DNA of 64,000 bases from Bacillota bacterium (GTDB lineage: Bacteria; Bacillota; Clostridia; Christensenellales; Aristaeellaceae). A program made the translations under genes and the position numbers. The notes beneath the pieces were generated by a model, which had not been told where the DNA came from, did no database searches, and saw only the letters and a list, made by a program, of their open reading frames with translations. The stretch spans positions 648,838-712,837 of the forward strand of contig JAEZIN010000028.1 in NCBI GenBank assembly GCA_023436585.1. The letters run 5' to 3'. This document shows, piece after piece, positions 1-8,963 of the stretch; the first letter of the stretch is position 1; each line of letters starts with the position of its first letter.

Positions 1-34
1 CGATGGATTTTTACTGGTAAGCCGCTATGAACTG

Positions 35-142
35 TGATATAATAGGTTGAGTGCATGGGAACCGTTGGTTGCCTATCTTGGGACAACCGATATGTGCGGA
101 TGATACGGAGCGTTCCCTGATCTTTTTATAAGGATCAGGAAC
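35..142 (+). promoter_or_regulatory. extended -10 promoter and leader hairpin upstream of RNase J
   Basis: A TGnTATAAT extended -10 element lies at 35-43; no good -35 is seen at 17 bp. The leader then holds a hairpin with arms 112-122 (GTTCCCTGATC) and 133-142 (GATCAGGAAC), one bulged C, and no U-tract. The rest of 1-296 shows no convincing gene. The long distance from promoter to start (about 250 nt) suggests a structured 5' leader for RNase J. That is an inference; other promoters may exist closer to the gene. Confidence 0.45.
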
Positions 143-296
143 ATCTTCGTTAAATAAAACATAGGAAAACGGTAAATAGGAGTCCGGCTGAAAATGGCCG
201 CCGTGCAGTGTTGCCGGCGTTGCGTTTTTGCGTACTTTTTCCCAGATCAGAAATTGTTATTTAGGAATATTTGGAAACCATGAAAGGAGGTTTCTT

Positions 297-1958
297 GTGG
301 CATCTAAGGGAAAACTTCGTATCATACCCCTGGGCGGCGTGGATGGCATCGGCAAGAACATCACAGCCTACGAGTATGAGGACGATATCATTGTTGTTGA
401 CTGCGGTTCCATGTTCCCCAAGGAGGATATGCTGGGCATCGACTTGGTCATACCCGACGTGAGCTACCTTGTGGGCAAGAAGGAAAATGTGCGGGGGTAC
501 GTGTTCACCCATGGTCATGAAGACCATATCGGCGCCGTCCCTTACGTTTTGAAGCAGGTGCCCGCCCCGCTGTATGGCACGCGCCTGACGCTGGCGCTGG
601 TGGACTTGAAGTTCAAGGAGCACCGTGTCTCCGGTATCCCGATGAATGTGGTGCAGCCCAGGGACGAGATTCAATTGGGCAAATTCTCTGTGCGCTTCAT
701 CAAGGTCAGCCATTCCATCGCCGGGGCGACGGCCCTGGCCATCACCTGCCCTGCGGGCACGGTGGTAATATCCGGCGACTTCAAGATTGACTTTACCCCC
801 ATTGACGGGGAAGTGACCGACCTGCCTTCCTTCGCCGAAATCGGCGACCGGGGTGTTCTGGCGTTCCTGTGCGAATCCACCAATGTGGAGCGCCCGGGCT
901 ACACCATGAGCGAGCGCAAGGTGGGGGAGACATTTTTCAAGCTGTTTGAAAAGGCCCAGGGCCGTGTCATCGTGGCTATGTTCGCCAGCAACATCCACCG
1001 CATCCAGATGATGATCGACAACGCCGTGCGCTTTGGCCGCAAGGTATGCTTCATCGGCCGCAGTATGATCAGCGTGAGCCGCGTGGCCATGCAGATCGGT
1101 GAACTGACGATTCCGGAAGGCTATCTGGTGGAGATGGACGATATTGACATCTATCCGGATGACCAGCTTTTGGTGATCACCACCGGCAGCCAGGGCGAGG
1201 CCATGAGCGGCCTGACCCGCATGGCCTTCAATGAGCACCGCAAGCTGCAAATACGGCCCAGTGACATGGTTATTCTATCAGCGACACCGATTCCCGGCAA
1301 TGAAAAGAGTGTGGCCAGGGTCATTAACCAGTTGTACCGCTGCGGGGCGGAGGTCATCTATTCCGCTTTGGAGGCGGTGCACGTTTCCGGACACGCCTGC
1401 CAGGAGGAACTGAAGCTTTTGCACGTGCTGGTCCGGCCGCAATACTTCATTCCCATCCACGGCGAGTACCGCATGCTCTGGCAGCATGCCGAGCTGGCGG
1501 AATCGCTGGGCATGAACCGCAAGAACATCGTCATACCGGAATTGGGCCAGGTCATTGAGATGAATGATACCACCCTGGCCATTGCCGAGACGGTGCCTAC
1601 CGGCGGCGTGCTGGTGGATGGCCTGGGCATCGGCGACGTGGGCAATGTGGTGCTGCGTGACCGCAAGCATCTGTCCCAGGATGGGCTGATCATCATCGTC
1701 ATGGCCATCGACAGGGATAGAGGCGCGCTTGTTTCCGGGCCGGATGTCATCAGCCGCGGCTTTGTGTATGTGCGGGAGAATGAGGACATCATTGAATCCA
1801 CCCGTGATCTCGTGCGCGGCATCATCGTGTCCTACGGCAAGCTGGACGGAAGCGACTGGATGCCCATGAAGAACCGCATCAAGGATGAGCTGCACCGCTA
1901 CATCTATGAAAAGATCAAGCGCAATCCCATGGTTTTGCCGATCATCGTAGAGATATAA
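297..1958 (+). CDS. rnj: Ribonuclease J
   Basis: Metallo-beta-lactamase/beta-CASP exo- and endoribonuclease for mRNA decay and rRNA maturation in the cytoplasm. The zinc motif HGHEDH is at residues 72-77; the beta-CASP region and a C-terminal domain follow. At 553 residues it has the usual RNase J length. I place the start at GTG 297 because GAAAGGAGG sits seven bases upstream and the protein then begins as ASKGKLRIIPLGG, as in the family. A TTG at 228 would add 23 unconserved residues. The gene is monocistronic or first in its unit, with a strong hairpin directly after the stop. RNase J1 and J2 cannot be separated from sequence alone. Confidence 0.95.
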   Translation: MASKGKLRIIPLGGVDGIGKNITAYEYEDDIIVVDCGSMFPKEDMLGIDLVIPDVSYLVGKKENVRGYVFTHGHEDHIGAVPYVLKQVPAPLYGTRLTLALVDLKFKEHRVSGIPMNVVQPRDEIQLGKFSVRFIKVSHSIAGATALAITCPAGTVVISGDFKIDFTPIDGEVTDLPSFAEIGDRGVLAFLCESTNVERPGYTMSERKVGETFFKLFEKAQGRVIVAMFASNIHRIQMMIDNAVRFGRKVCFIGRSMISVSRVAMQIGELTIPEGYLVEMDDIDIYPDDQLLVITTGSQGEAMSGLTRMAFNEHRKLQIRPSDMVILSATPIPGNEKSVARVINQLYRCGAEVIYSALEAVHVSGHACQEELKLLHVLVRPQYFIPIHGEYRMLWQHAELAESLGMNRKNIVIPELGQVIEMNDTTLAIAETVPTGGVLVDGLGIGDVGNVVLRDRKHLSQDGLIIIVMAIDRDRGALVSGPDVISRGFVYVRENEDIIESTRDLVRGIIVSYGKLDGSDWMPMKNRIKDELHRYIYEKIKRNPMVLPIIVEI

Positions 1959-1965
1959 AGCACTT

Positions 1966-1998
1966 CGAGAAAATGACCTGGTCATTTTCTCGATTTTT
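1966..1998 (+). terminator. Rho-independent terminator of RNase J (matches first hairpin of repeat family B)
   Basis: A perfect 12-bp stem: CGAGAAAATGAC (1966-1977), a three-base turn, and GTCATTTTCTCG (1981-1992), followed by ATTTTTCGC. It starts seven bases after the stop. Stem and tail closely match the first hairpin of the family B elements after rpoB and after the SpoIID-like gene, including the ATTTTTCGC tail of the latter. Confidence 0.85.
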
Positions 1999-2250
1999 CG
2001 CTTTACTTCTGTCGTGCTGCACAATCATCAGTTGCAATGTATGCATTGGTATGCATTTGGGCCTTCCCCCTAAGGGGAGGAATGATTCGTTTGTTTCGAA
2101 CCTTGTTTAGCCTGACGAGAGTGGGCTGCGGTTCCCTTTTTGCCCCACGAATTGAAAGCGGCCCCAACCCACTAAATGGGCTGGGGTCAAATCCTATTTT
2201 ATCTGCAATCTTTTATACGGTACGTGCGTTTTATCAGGGAGGGACAAACC
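1999..2250. other. intergenic region between RNase J and ylbF
   Basis: No gene seen. Contains CTTCCCC/GGGGAGG inverted repeat near 2066-2083 and a stronger hairpin with arms GCCCCAACCCA (2161-2171) and TGGGCTGGGGT (2177-2187) and no U-tract. It probably carries the promoter of the ylbF-mltG-U32 operon, but I see no clean -35/-10 pair. Confidence 0.4.
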
Positions 2251-2598
2251 ATGCAATACGGCAAGGCCCACGAGCTGGCCCGGGACATACAGGGCAGCGA
2301 GGAATATCAAACCTACGCAAGGCTGAAGGAATCCGTTCTGGCGGATGAAACAAACAAAGCGCTTTTGACGGAATACAAAAAAATGCAGACCAGGCTTCAA
2401 ATGGCCGCCATGTCACAATCGGGCGGCCATGAAGAGGAGATGCAGCGTTTTTCGCAGCTGACGGCGCTATTGTTTGCCAGCCAGGAAGTATCGGCGTATC
2501 TGCTGGCCGAAATGCGGCTGCAGCAGGCGTTAGGCGACATCTTTAAGATACTGACGGATGCGGCCGGGCTGGACTTTCAGCTGCCGGGCCTGGAATAG
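2251..2598 (+). CDS. ylbF: YlbF/YmcA family protein
   Basis: Small, all-helical, Glu/Gln-rich protein of 115 residues of the Com_YlbF family. In Bacillus subtilis, YlbF, YmcA and YaaT form a complex that binds RNase Y and controls mRNA maturation, competence and sporulation; that role is family knowledge. The start is ATG 2251, preceded by CAGGGAGGGA; an upstream in-frame ATG at 2176 lacks a ribosome site. It heads a cluster with mltG and the U32 gene and lies just after RNase J, so two mRNA-decay factors sit side by side. Which YlbF/YmcA subgroup this is cannot be settled here. Confidence 0.85.
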   Translation: MQYGKAHELARDIQGSEEYQTYARLKESVLADETNKALLTEYKKMQTRLQMAAMSQSGGHEEEMQRFSQLTALLFASQEVSAYLLAEMRLQQALGDIFKILTDAAGLDFQLPGLE

Positions 2599-2621
2599 GC
2601 GGTACACAAGGAGGCTTCCCC

Positions 2622-3809
2622 ATGAAAAAACGCGGACCCAAAAAGGATTATACCCACCAGTCCCTGCGGGACGAGCGGGAGTACGGCCTGTATTGGTACA
2701 GCGGCCTTTGGCATATGCTAAGGCCCATTTTGATTGTTGTGATATCTCTTGTCGCGGTGGTGGGCATATCCATGGCGGGCTGGAACTGGGTATACAGCCA
2801 TTATCTGGCCCCGGTGGATATCACCAATACCGCCCCCATCAGCTTCACGGTGGAGAACGGCAACAGCCTGACAAAGGTGGCCACCAACCTGGAAAACCTG
2901 AGCCTGGTGCGCAACAAGACCATATTCAAGTATTACTGCGACTTTATCGGCCTCGGCCAGAAGATACAGGCGGGGGAATACCAATTGACCCGCGCCATGA
3001 CCATCGACCAGATCGCCAACCAATTGACCACGGGCGACGGCAAGCCCATCACCACCAAGATCACCGTCATCCCCGGCTGGACGATTCAGGACATCGCCAA
3101 CAAGCTGTTTACCGACGGCATCATCAAGAACAAGGAAGAATTTTTGGAGATGTGCCGCAGCGGCAAGGACTTTGGCGAGTACTACTATGTGAGCGACGTA
3201 CTGGCCAGCCCCAACGTGGGCCAGCGCAAGTTCGTGCTGGAAGGATACCTGTCCCCCAACACCTACGAGGTATACACCGACGCCACCCCCGCGGATATCG
3301 TGCGCAAGCTGCTTTCCCAGACGGAAGTGGTGTATCCGTCCTCCTTCCATGAGCGCGCGGAGCAGCTGAACATGACCATGGATCAGGTGCTGACCATGGC
3401 CTCCCTGATTGAGAAGGAAGCCAAGGAGCCCGACTTTGCCAGGGTGTCGGCCGTGTTCCACAACCGCCTGAAGGATAACATGAAGCTGGGCAGCGATGTG
3501 ACCATCCACTACATCACGGGGGTCAGGCGCATGTCGCTGACCAACGATGACCTGAACGCCAATTCTCCCTACAACACCTACAAATATTCCGGCCTGCCTT
3601 TGGGCCCAATCTGCAGTCCCTCCGCAGCGGCCATCCAGGCGGCGCTGTATCCTGATGAGACGTTTGTGGCCGACAAGTACCTGTACTTCTGCAGCAAGGA
3701 CCCCAACACGGGCGAACTGCACTTCTCCAAGACGATAGAGGAGCATAACCAGGCCGTGGCCATTTATGCGCCGCTGTGGAAAGCGTACGACGAGAGCAGA
3801 GGTCTTTGA
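2622..3809 (+). CDS. mltG: Endolytic transglycosylase MltG (YceG family)
   Basis: Membrane-anchored lytic transglycosylase that cuts nascent peptidoglycan strands and so sets glycan length. A basic cytoplasmic N-terminus (residues 1-32) is followed by one membrane helix (about 33-57), a LysM-like region, and the catalytic YceG domain. The signature IEKE lies at residues 263-266, with E264 at the catalytic position. Length (395) is typical. ATG 2622 has AAGGAGG upstream. It lies 23 bp after ylbF and its stop is two bases before the GTG of the U32 gene. In Bacillus the mltG homologue yrrL also sits beside U32 peptidase genes, which supports the assignment. Confidence 0.95.
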   Translation: MKKRGPKKDYTHQSLRDEREYGLYWYSGLWHMLRPILIVVISLVAVVGISMAGWNWVYSHYLAPVDITNTAPISFTVENGNSLTKVATNLENLSLVRNKTIFKYYCDFIGLGQKIQAGEYQLTRAMTIDQIANQLTTGDGKPITTKITVIPGWTIQDIANKLFTDGIIKNKEEFLEMCRSGKDFGEYYYVSDVLASPNVGQRKFVLEGYLSPNTYEVYTDATPADIVRKLLSQTEVVYPSSFHERAEQLNMTMDQVLTMASLIEKEAKEPDFARVSAVFHNRLKDNMKLGSDVTIHYITGVRRMSLTNDDLNANSPYNTYKYSGLPLGPICSPSAAAIQAALYPDETFVADKYLYFCSKDPNTGELHFSKTIEEHNQAVAIYAPLWKAYDESRGL

Positions 3810-3811
3810 TC

Positions 3812-5065
3812 GTGACAAATCACCGAAGAAACACCGTGCCGGAGCTGTTGGCTCCGGCCGGAGGCATGTCCCAGCTATTGGCGGCGCTGCACTTTGGGGC
3901 GGACGCCGTCTACGGCGGCATGCAAAGATATGGCCTGCGGGCCTTTGCAGGGAATTTTTCGGCAGAAACATTGCCGCAGGCGGTAAATAAGTGTCACGAG
4001 GCGGGAAAAAGGTTCTATTTGACCCTGAACATATATCCGTTTGACGAAGATATGGATGGGATTTTATCGGCTGCGCGGTTTGCTTTGGATTGCGGCGTGG
4101 ATGCCGCCATCGTAAGCGACCTTGGCGCGGTTTCGCTGCTGCGGGAGGAGCTGCCTTCTCTGCCCCTGCACATCAGCACTCAGGCCAATACACTGAACAG
4201 CCGGGCCGCCGCGGTATGGCACGGCCTGGGCGCTCAAAGGGTGATCCTGGCCAGGGAAATGAACCTTGACCAAATCGCGGAGCTTCGGAGAAATGTACCG
4301 GCCGGCCTGGAGTTGGAGGCGTTTGTGCATGGCGCCGCCTGCATGGCCTATTCCGGGCGCTGTCTACTCAGCAACTATATGACCGGCCGGGGCGCCAACC
4401 AGGGCGCCTGCGCCCAAGCCTGCCGCTGGCGCTACCGTGTGGTGGAAGAAAAGCGGCCGGGGGAATACTTTCCCGTATGCGAGGATGAAAACGGGACGTA
4501 TATCTTTTCCGCCCAGGATATAAACGCCATGGCGCTTTTGCCAAGGCTGCGGGACTGCGGCCTTTCTTCCCTTAAAATCGAGGGACGCATGAAAACGGAG
4601 TACTATGTGGCTACCGTTGTTTCGGCCTACCGCCGGGGGCTTGATGCCCTAAAGGAAGGCGATGAGGCTTTTTATGCGTTGCTGCCGGAGCTGGAAAAGG
4701 AACTGAATAAGGCCAGCCATCGGCCTGTGAATACGGGCTTCTTTATGGGTGATCCTAAACCATGCGGCGGAGCGGAAGGCTTTACCCAATCCATGGAGTA
4801 CGTGGGCAGGGTAATATCCGCCGCCAAAGTGGGGGAGGACGCAACTGTAGAACTGAAAAACCGCTTTTATGTGGGGGATGAGCTGGAAGTGCTGACGCCC
4901 TCGGGCAGCCATGCGTACAAGCCTGAAGCGATCCGGCTGCAAAGTACAGGCGATGAAGTACAAAGTCATGGCGTGGCGGGAACAATGCTTGTCATGGCCT
5001 TCCCGTTTGATGTTTCGGAAGGGGATATTGTAAGGGGGCCGGTGCGGAACCATGTGCCTGCGTGA
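3812..5065 (+). CDS. Peptidase U32 family protein (RlhA/TrhP-like)
   Basis: U32 family member of 417 residues. The family was named for collagenase-like activity, but members such as RlhA and TrhP are involved in hydroxylation of rRNA or tRNA bases. The N-terminus ELLAPAGGMSQLLAAL is the family start. The signature begins EAFVHGAACMAYSGRC and continues to a second Cys pair in GACAQACRW; this four-Cys cluster is a probable metal/FeS site. LKIEGRMKTEYYVA follows. Translation could start at ATG 3776, inside mltG, or at GTG 3812, two bases after the mltG stop; I prefer GTG because conserved sequence begins soon after. Which RNA it acts on cannot be told. Confidence 0.88.
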   Translation: MTNHRRNTVPELLAPAGGMSQLLAALHFGADAVYGGMQRYGLRAFAGNFSAETLPQAVNKCHEAGKRFYLTLNIYPFDEDMDGILSAARFALDCGVDAAIVSDLGAVSLLREELPSLPLHISTQANTLNSRAAAVWHGLGAQRVILAREMNLDQIAELRRNVPAGLELEAFVHGAACMAYSGRCLLSNYMTGRGANQGACAQACRWRYRVVEEKRPGEYFPVCEDENGTYIFSAQDINAMALLPRLRDCGLSSLKIEGRMKTEYYVATVVSAYRRGLDALKEGDEAFYALLPELEKELNKASHRPVNTGFFMGDPKPCGGAEGFTQSMEYVGRVISAAKVGEDATVELKNRFYVGDELEVLTPSGSHAYKPEAIRLQSTGDEVQSHGVAGTMLVMAFPFDVSEGDIVRGPVRNHVPA

Positions 5066-5075
5066 GGCAGTCAAG

Positions 5076-5669
5076 TCAATTTGGAAGGCGATATCCCAAA
5101 TATACACCCGCAATGAAAATTGTGCTGATCAGTATAAAATGCAGAATAAACCAGCCGACTTTTCCGTATTTCAGCAGTTCCTGGTCAATGGGCTTCCTGG
5201 ACTCTGCCGGTACGATCATACCGCCAACCCACTCGAACACCAGAAGGTATATCCAGCACCATGTATAGGACGCCCAAAGATTCCATGAAGCATAGTATTC
5301 GATGATCTGTGTCTGTTTTTCAGCCCATCCCTCGATAAGTACCCCGAGATGAATCATGACCCAGTAAAAAGGTATCTTATAGGCCCATGACTTTGGGCTG
5401 TACCTCACACCCAGCAAGACGCCGGCGGAAAACATGGTTGCAATCAGTGCTATGGGCATAGTGGTTAAATGGGGGAATGGCCTGCACGGATAACAATAAA
5501 AGCCTAGATTGCAAAAAATATGGCATATGGCAAGGCCTGTAATTGCGCTTAACAGAAAGAGAAAACCGTATCTTTTCCAGTTGTTCCGCATGATCAGCAG
5601 CAGGATAAGTGTTGAAAGGGCAATCGCGGAGAGAGACAAATAGGTTTCTATATTCCAGCCGATACTCAT
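5076..5669 (-). CDS. Multi-pass membrane protein of unknown function
   Basis: A 197-residue protein with about six predicted membrane helices (near residues 10-26, 35-52, 68-88, 97-115, 127-150 and 170-192). Aromatic residues cluster in the fifth helix (WASYTWCWIYLLVF). It resembles the CBO0543-type membrane proteins of Clostridia in size and layout, but I recognise no functional motif. ATG 5669 has AAAGGGAG eight bases upstream. It is convergent with the U32 gene (stops 10 bp apart) and divergent from sigK across a 224-bp gap. No function is proposed. Confidence 0.75.
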   Translation of the reverse strand: MSIGWNIETYLSLSAIALSTLILLLIMRNNWKRYGFLFLLSAITGLAICHIFCNLGFYCYPCRPFPHLTTMPIALIATMFSAGVLLGVRYSPKSWAYKIPFYWVMIHLGVLIEGWAEKQTQIIEYYASWNLWASYTWCWIYLLVFEWVGGMIVPAESRKPIDQELLKYGKVGWFILHFILISTIFIAGVYLGYRLPN

Positions 5670-5842
5670 TTGCTTTCTCCCTTTCGTTGTTGATCATAGC
5701 ATGATCGGGATGGCTGGTAAGTATGCTTATGAGCTTTTTCAGTGATCTGACACGCTGCTGATTCCGATGTGCTTTTTTCGGGTATGCGACTGAGGTCTTA
5801 AAGAAAAAAATATGGCGTCAGAGTAATAAAATAAGAGTGCGG

Positions 5843-5870
5843 AACCAAATCCTCCTGTGCGGCATAGAAT
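5843..5870 (+). promoter_or_regulatory. candidate sigma-K-type promoter of sigK
   Basis: AACC at 5843-5846, 16 bases, then CATAGAAT at 5863-5870. This fits the B. subtilis sigma-K consensus (mACm, N16, CATAnnnTA) except the last base. It would mean autoregulation of sigK, as in Bacillus. A sigma-E promoter, expected from family knowledge, is not evident. Confidence 0.5.
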
Positions 5871-5893
5871 GACCTATAAGGAGGATTTAAGGC

Positions 5894-6598
5894 ATGATCG
5901 ATGCGTTGCTTTTCTTTATCGTAAAGGAATGCTTGTTTCTCCTTGGCTTTATCGCGGGCCGCTCCAGCTTTCCCAAGCCCTTAACCAGGGAACAGGAGGC
6001 GGAATGCCTGGAAGCCATGCAAAAAAGGGACGAAGCCGCCGATATAGCCCGCAAAACGCTGATCGAACATAACCTGCGCCTGGTGGTGCATGTGGCCCGC
6101 AAATATACCGTGCCGGGGTGCACCCAGGAGGACCTGGTGCATATCGGCGCCATGGGCCTCATTAAGGCCATCGAAACCTACAAGCAGGGTAGCGGCACCG
6201 CCCTGGCCACCTATGCCGCCCGCTGCGTGGAAAACGAGATATTGATGGCGCTCCGGGCAGCCAAAAAACGCCGGGGGGATGTTTCCCTCAGCGAACCCAT
6301 CGGCACCGATGGGGAAGGCAATGATATTTCCTTTATGGATATCCTGGGCACCGCCGGGGATGTGGTGGAAGAGGAAGTGCACAAGCGCGTCACCATGGGC
6401 CGGGTCAGGTGCCTTTTAAAGCGCCTTCCCAAGCGCGAGCGAATCGTGCTGGAGCTTCGATACGGCATACTGGACGGCCGCGCCCACCACCAGCATGAAA
6501 TCGCAAGACATCTCAACATATCCAGATCATACGTATCCAGGGTGGAAAAGCATGCCATACAAATGATTAGGGATTGGCTTCAACGGGGCGAAGGGTGA
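5894..6598 (+). CDS. sigK: RNA polymerase sporulation sigma factor, pro-sigma-K
   Basis: Late mother-cell sigma factor, 234 residues. The first 20 or so residues (IDALLFFIVKECLFLLGF) form a hydrophobic pro-sequence, as expected for a protein held at the membrane until SpoIVFB cleaves it. Region 2 contains IEHNLRLVVHVARKY and LATYAARCVENEILM; region 4 ends with ISRSYVSRVEKHA. These match sigma-K more closely than sigma-E. ATG 5894 has AAGGAGG nine bases upstream. The gene is continuous, with no skin prophage. It supports the view that the organism sporulates. Confidence 0.93.
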   Translation: MIDALLFFIVKECLFLLGFIAGRSSFPKPLTREQEAECLEAMQKRDEAADIARKTLIEHNLRLVVHVARKYTVPGCTQEDLVHIGAMGLIKAIETYKQGSGTALATYAARCVENEILMALRAAKKRRGDVSLSEPIGTDGEGNDISFMDILGTAGDVVEEEVHKRVTMGRVRCLLKRLPKRERIVLELRYGILDGRAHHQHEIARHLNISRSYVSRVEKHAIQMIRDWLQRGEG

Positions 6599-6619
6599 GA
6601 GACTAGGACGGATATATTT

Positions 6620-6656
6620 GCGGGAAGGGCCTTTTTGTAAAAAGGGCCCTTCCCGC
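6620..6656. terminator. hairpin terminator between sigK and the repeat-protein gene
   Basis: Arms GCGGGAAGGGCC (6620-6631) and GGCCCTTCCCGC (6645-6656) enclose TTTTT and AAAAA runs, so it can act in both directions on the convergent genes. The same hairpin type plus downstream flank recurs at 9217-9255. Confidence 0.75.
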
Positions 6657-6725
6657 ACCCATCCCCGAAAAACGTCATCATTTTATCAGATATAATTTAA
6701 TACACCGGCAGAATATTTACCCGGC

Positions 6726-8963
6726 TTAGACTTCCATCTCAGGCCGGTATTCCTGTACGCCTTCGGCATACACATCAAAATCCACCACAAAATGGAGGCA
6801 CAGCATCGCCAGGCCGTCTTTTTGGGGAATGCCGGCAGGCGGAGCGGTATAGGTGAACATCTGGGCGGGATCGATAGTTGTTTCCGCCACATCCTCCGGC
6901 AGAAGCTCCGTGAGGTCCCGGTCTGTGGGCAGGAAGGCAAGGCCTCCGGCTTTCAGCACCGCACCCTTGGCGGCTAAGGTGTAGGCGATGGTGAGTTGGC
7001 CCTTGTCATCCACCGTCAAGGTGACTGTCCCAACCACGTAGCCTCCCTGTGCGACCAGGGGGAAGGATAGTACCTGGGGCTTTGTAAGATCGACAGGGGT
7101 TACGGTGGGGTATTTCTCTGAAAGCTTTGGAGCTGTATCCTCCAGGCTTTCGCCGGGCAGGGACGCGGGGCTGTCTATGCGGGGCTCGCTCCTGGCGGGC
7201 AGCTTTCGCGTATTGAGCGTTTCACCGCAGCCGGTGCAAAGCTTGCTTTCCAGGCCCGGTTTCTCAGTGGTCTGGCGAAGGGTTACCACCCATTCCCCAG
7301 AAGTATGTCCTGTTGCTTTCACTGTCCTGCTGTTCAATAATGCGCTGCAGACGGTGCAGTGCTTTTCTTGTTTTCCCTTTTTAGTACAGGTGGGGTCGGT
7401 TACGGTCTGCCAAGCGCCTGCGGTATGGCCCGTGGCGGTGATGGATTGGGTTTCCAGCAAGGTGTTGCAGGTAGTGCAGTGCTTTTGTTTTGTGCCCTCT
7501 GCGGTGCAGGTGGGGGCGGTTACGGTCTGCCATGCGCCGGCGGTATGGCCCGTGGCGGCGATGGGTTGGGTTTCCAGCAAGGTGTTGCAGGTAGTGCAGT
7601 GATTTTCTTTTGTGCCCTCTGCCGTGCATGTGGGGGCGGTTACGGTCTGCCATGCGCCGGCGGTATGACCCGTGGCGGCGATGGATTGGGTTTCCAGCAA
7701 GGCGTCGCAGTCCGTGCAGTGCTTTTCCTGCGTGCCTTCCTGCGTGCAGGTGGCGAGGGTAACGGTCTGCCAAGCACCGGCGGTATGACCCGTGGCGGTG
7801 ATGGATTGGGTTTCCAACAAGGCGTCGCAGGCCGTGCAGTGCTTTTCCTGCGTGCCTTCCAGCGTGCAGGTGGCGAAGGTAACGGTCTGCCATAATCCCG
7901 GGACATGGGGCAGCACGGCTGTTTGCCTCGCATCAAGGACTATATCGCAGACGGAGCAGTGGTTTAATTCCCACCCCTCTTGCGTGCAGCTTGGGGGCGT
8001 AAAGGGACGCCACTCGCCGGGCGTATGCCCGGTGGCGGGGGGTGACTCGTTATACAGGTATTCGTAGCAGACTGAGCAATAGTAATCTGTATAGCCGGGA
8101 TAAGTACAGCCCGGCGGACAGACAACATCAGGCTCCGGGGTATGGCTCAAGCGTGAAATGAGCCTTTGCTCCATTGGAAATTCGCAATAGATGCAGTGCT
8201 TTTCTTCCAAACCATCATACCAGCAGGTGGGTTCTACCACTACGATCCAATCCTCGCCTGTCACGTGATCCACCATGGGAATCGGAGCGGCGCTTACGCG
8301 GTTATTGCAGACGGCGCAAGGTGTTACCATTTCGCCTTCCCAGTAGCAGACTGGCTCACGGCTGACATACGGGATACCCGGAATATGATCCCCCAAGGGA
8401 AGGAGCCGCCTTTCGGTAACAAAGCTGCAATCCTGGCAAAGGAGGCCCTCAGTCCCCTGATCCACACAGGTGGACGCTGTCTGGGTCACCCATTCCGTAC
8501 CGGGCGTGTGCAACTGGATCGCTACGGTTTTGGAACCGAGGCTCAGCGTTTCGCCGGAACAAACGGCGGTAATATTGGTGATATCACAGTCAACCGCCCC
8601 ATGGAAGCCGTATACGGTAAAAAAATTCAGTTGAATGGAAGACGAGCCGCCCGCGCCTATCCCCCCATGACTGAGCCTGAGAAAGGATGGGGTATATTCG
8701 GCAATATTCCAGCCGCTGCTGGAAAATCCGGCGAAATAGGCGCCATCGTTTGTTGAAAAGCTAAACGAAATTTCGGTGAGGGTGCCGGTCTGGACATGGA
8801 AACTGAGAATGACCGATGTATTGTCCCCCGGGAGGACGTAGTTTGTTTGCTGGCCGGCGGATACGGAGCAAGAAGGCGTTTCTGAGGCCAGCGCAACCTG
8901 CGGGACGAACATAAGACAAAGGGCAAACAGAAGGGGGATCAAGGCGCAGAAAGCCTTTCTCAT
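6726..8963 (-). CDS. Secreted Cys-rich tandem-repeat protein (long paralogue)
   Basis: A 745-residue exported protein. Residues 1-27 are a signal peptide ending ALA. A beta-rich, cohesin-like N-terminal domain (about 28-150) is followed by about ten units of roughly 40 residues of the form GHTaGaWQTVT..TC...GT.EKHCT.C, each with His and three Cys residues. The C-terminal domain (about 590-745) is shared with the neighbour at 9323-10849. No LPXTG, SLH or dockerin motif is seen, so it is probably secreted. ATG 8963 has AAGGAGGTC upstream. Such repeats are common in surface proteins of gut Clostridia; metal binding by Cys/His is an inference. The central units are nearly identical at DNA level. 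Confidence 0.85.
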   Translation of the reverse strand: MRKAFCALIPLLFALCLMFVPQVALASETPSCSVSAGQQTNYVLPGDNTSVILSFHVQTGTLTEISFSFSTNDGAYFAGFSSSGWNIAEYTPSFLRLSHGGIGAGGSSSIQLNFFTVYGFHGAVDCDITNITAVCSGETLSLGSKTVAIQLHTPGTEWVTQTASTCVDQGTEGLLCQDCSFVTERRLLPLGDHIPGIPYVSREPVCYWEGEMVTPCAVCNNRVSAAPIPMVDHVTGEDWIVVVEPTCWYDGLEEKHCIYCEFPMEQRLISRLSHTPEPDVVCPPGCTYPGYTDYYCSVCYEYLYNESPPATGHTPGEWRPFTPPSCTQEGWELNHCSVCDIVLDARQTAVLPHVPGLWQTVTFATCTLEGTQEKHCTACDALLETQSITATGHTAGAWQTVTLATCTQEGTQEKHCTDCDALLETQSIAATGHTAGAWQTVTAPTCTAEGTKENHCTTCNTLLETQPIAATGHTAGAWQTVTAPTCTAEGTKQKHCTTCNTLLETQSITATGHTAGAWQTVTDPTCTKKGKQEKHCTVCSALLNSRTVKATGHTSGEWVVTLRQTTEKPGLESKLCTGCGETLNTRKLPARSEPRIDSPASLPGESLEDTAPKLSEKYPTVTPVDLTKPQVLSFPLVAQGGYVVGTVTLTVDDKGQLTIAYTLAAKGAVLKAGGLAFLPTDRDLTELLPEDVAETTIDPAQMFTYTAPPAGIPQKDGLAMLCLHFVVDFDVYAEGVQEYRPEMEV
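7386..7892 (-). repeat. 120-bp coding tandem repeat
   Basis: Landmarks recur every 120 bp: the string GGTTTCCAGCAAGG starts near 7449, 7569 and 7689, with a one-base variant near 7809. Four near-identical units plus a partial one lie inside the repeat-protein gene, each encoding 40 residues. Degenerate units flank them. Copy number is likely to vary by recombination. Confidence 0.9.

Noticed and set aside
5894..6598. skin-type prophage interruption of sigK
   Set aside because: The reading frame is continuous with full regions 2 to 4.
7326..7905. Regular 120-bp repeats that could suggest a CRISPR array
   Set aside because: The unit is entirely coding, in frame, with no spacers and no cas genes; it encodes protein repeats.
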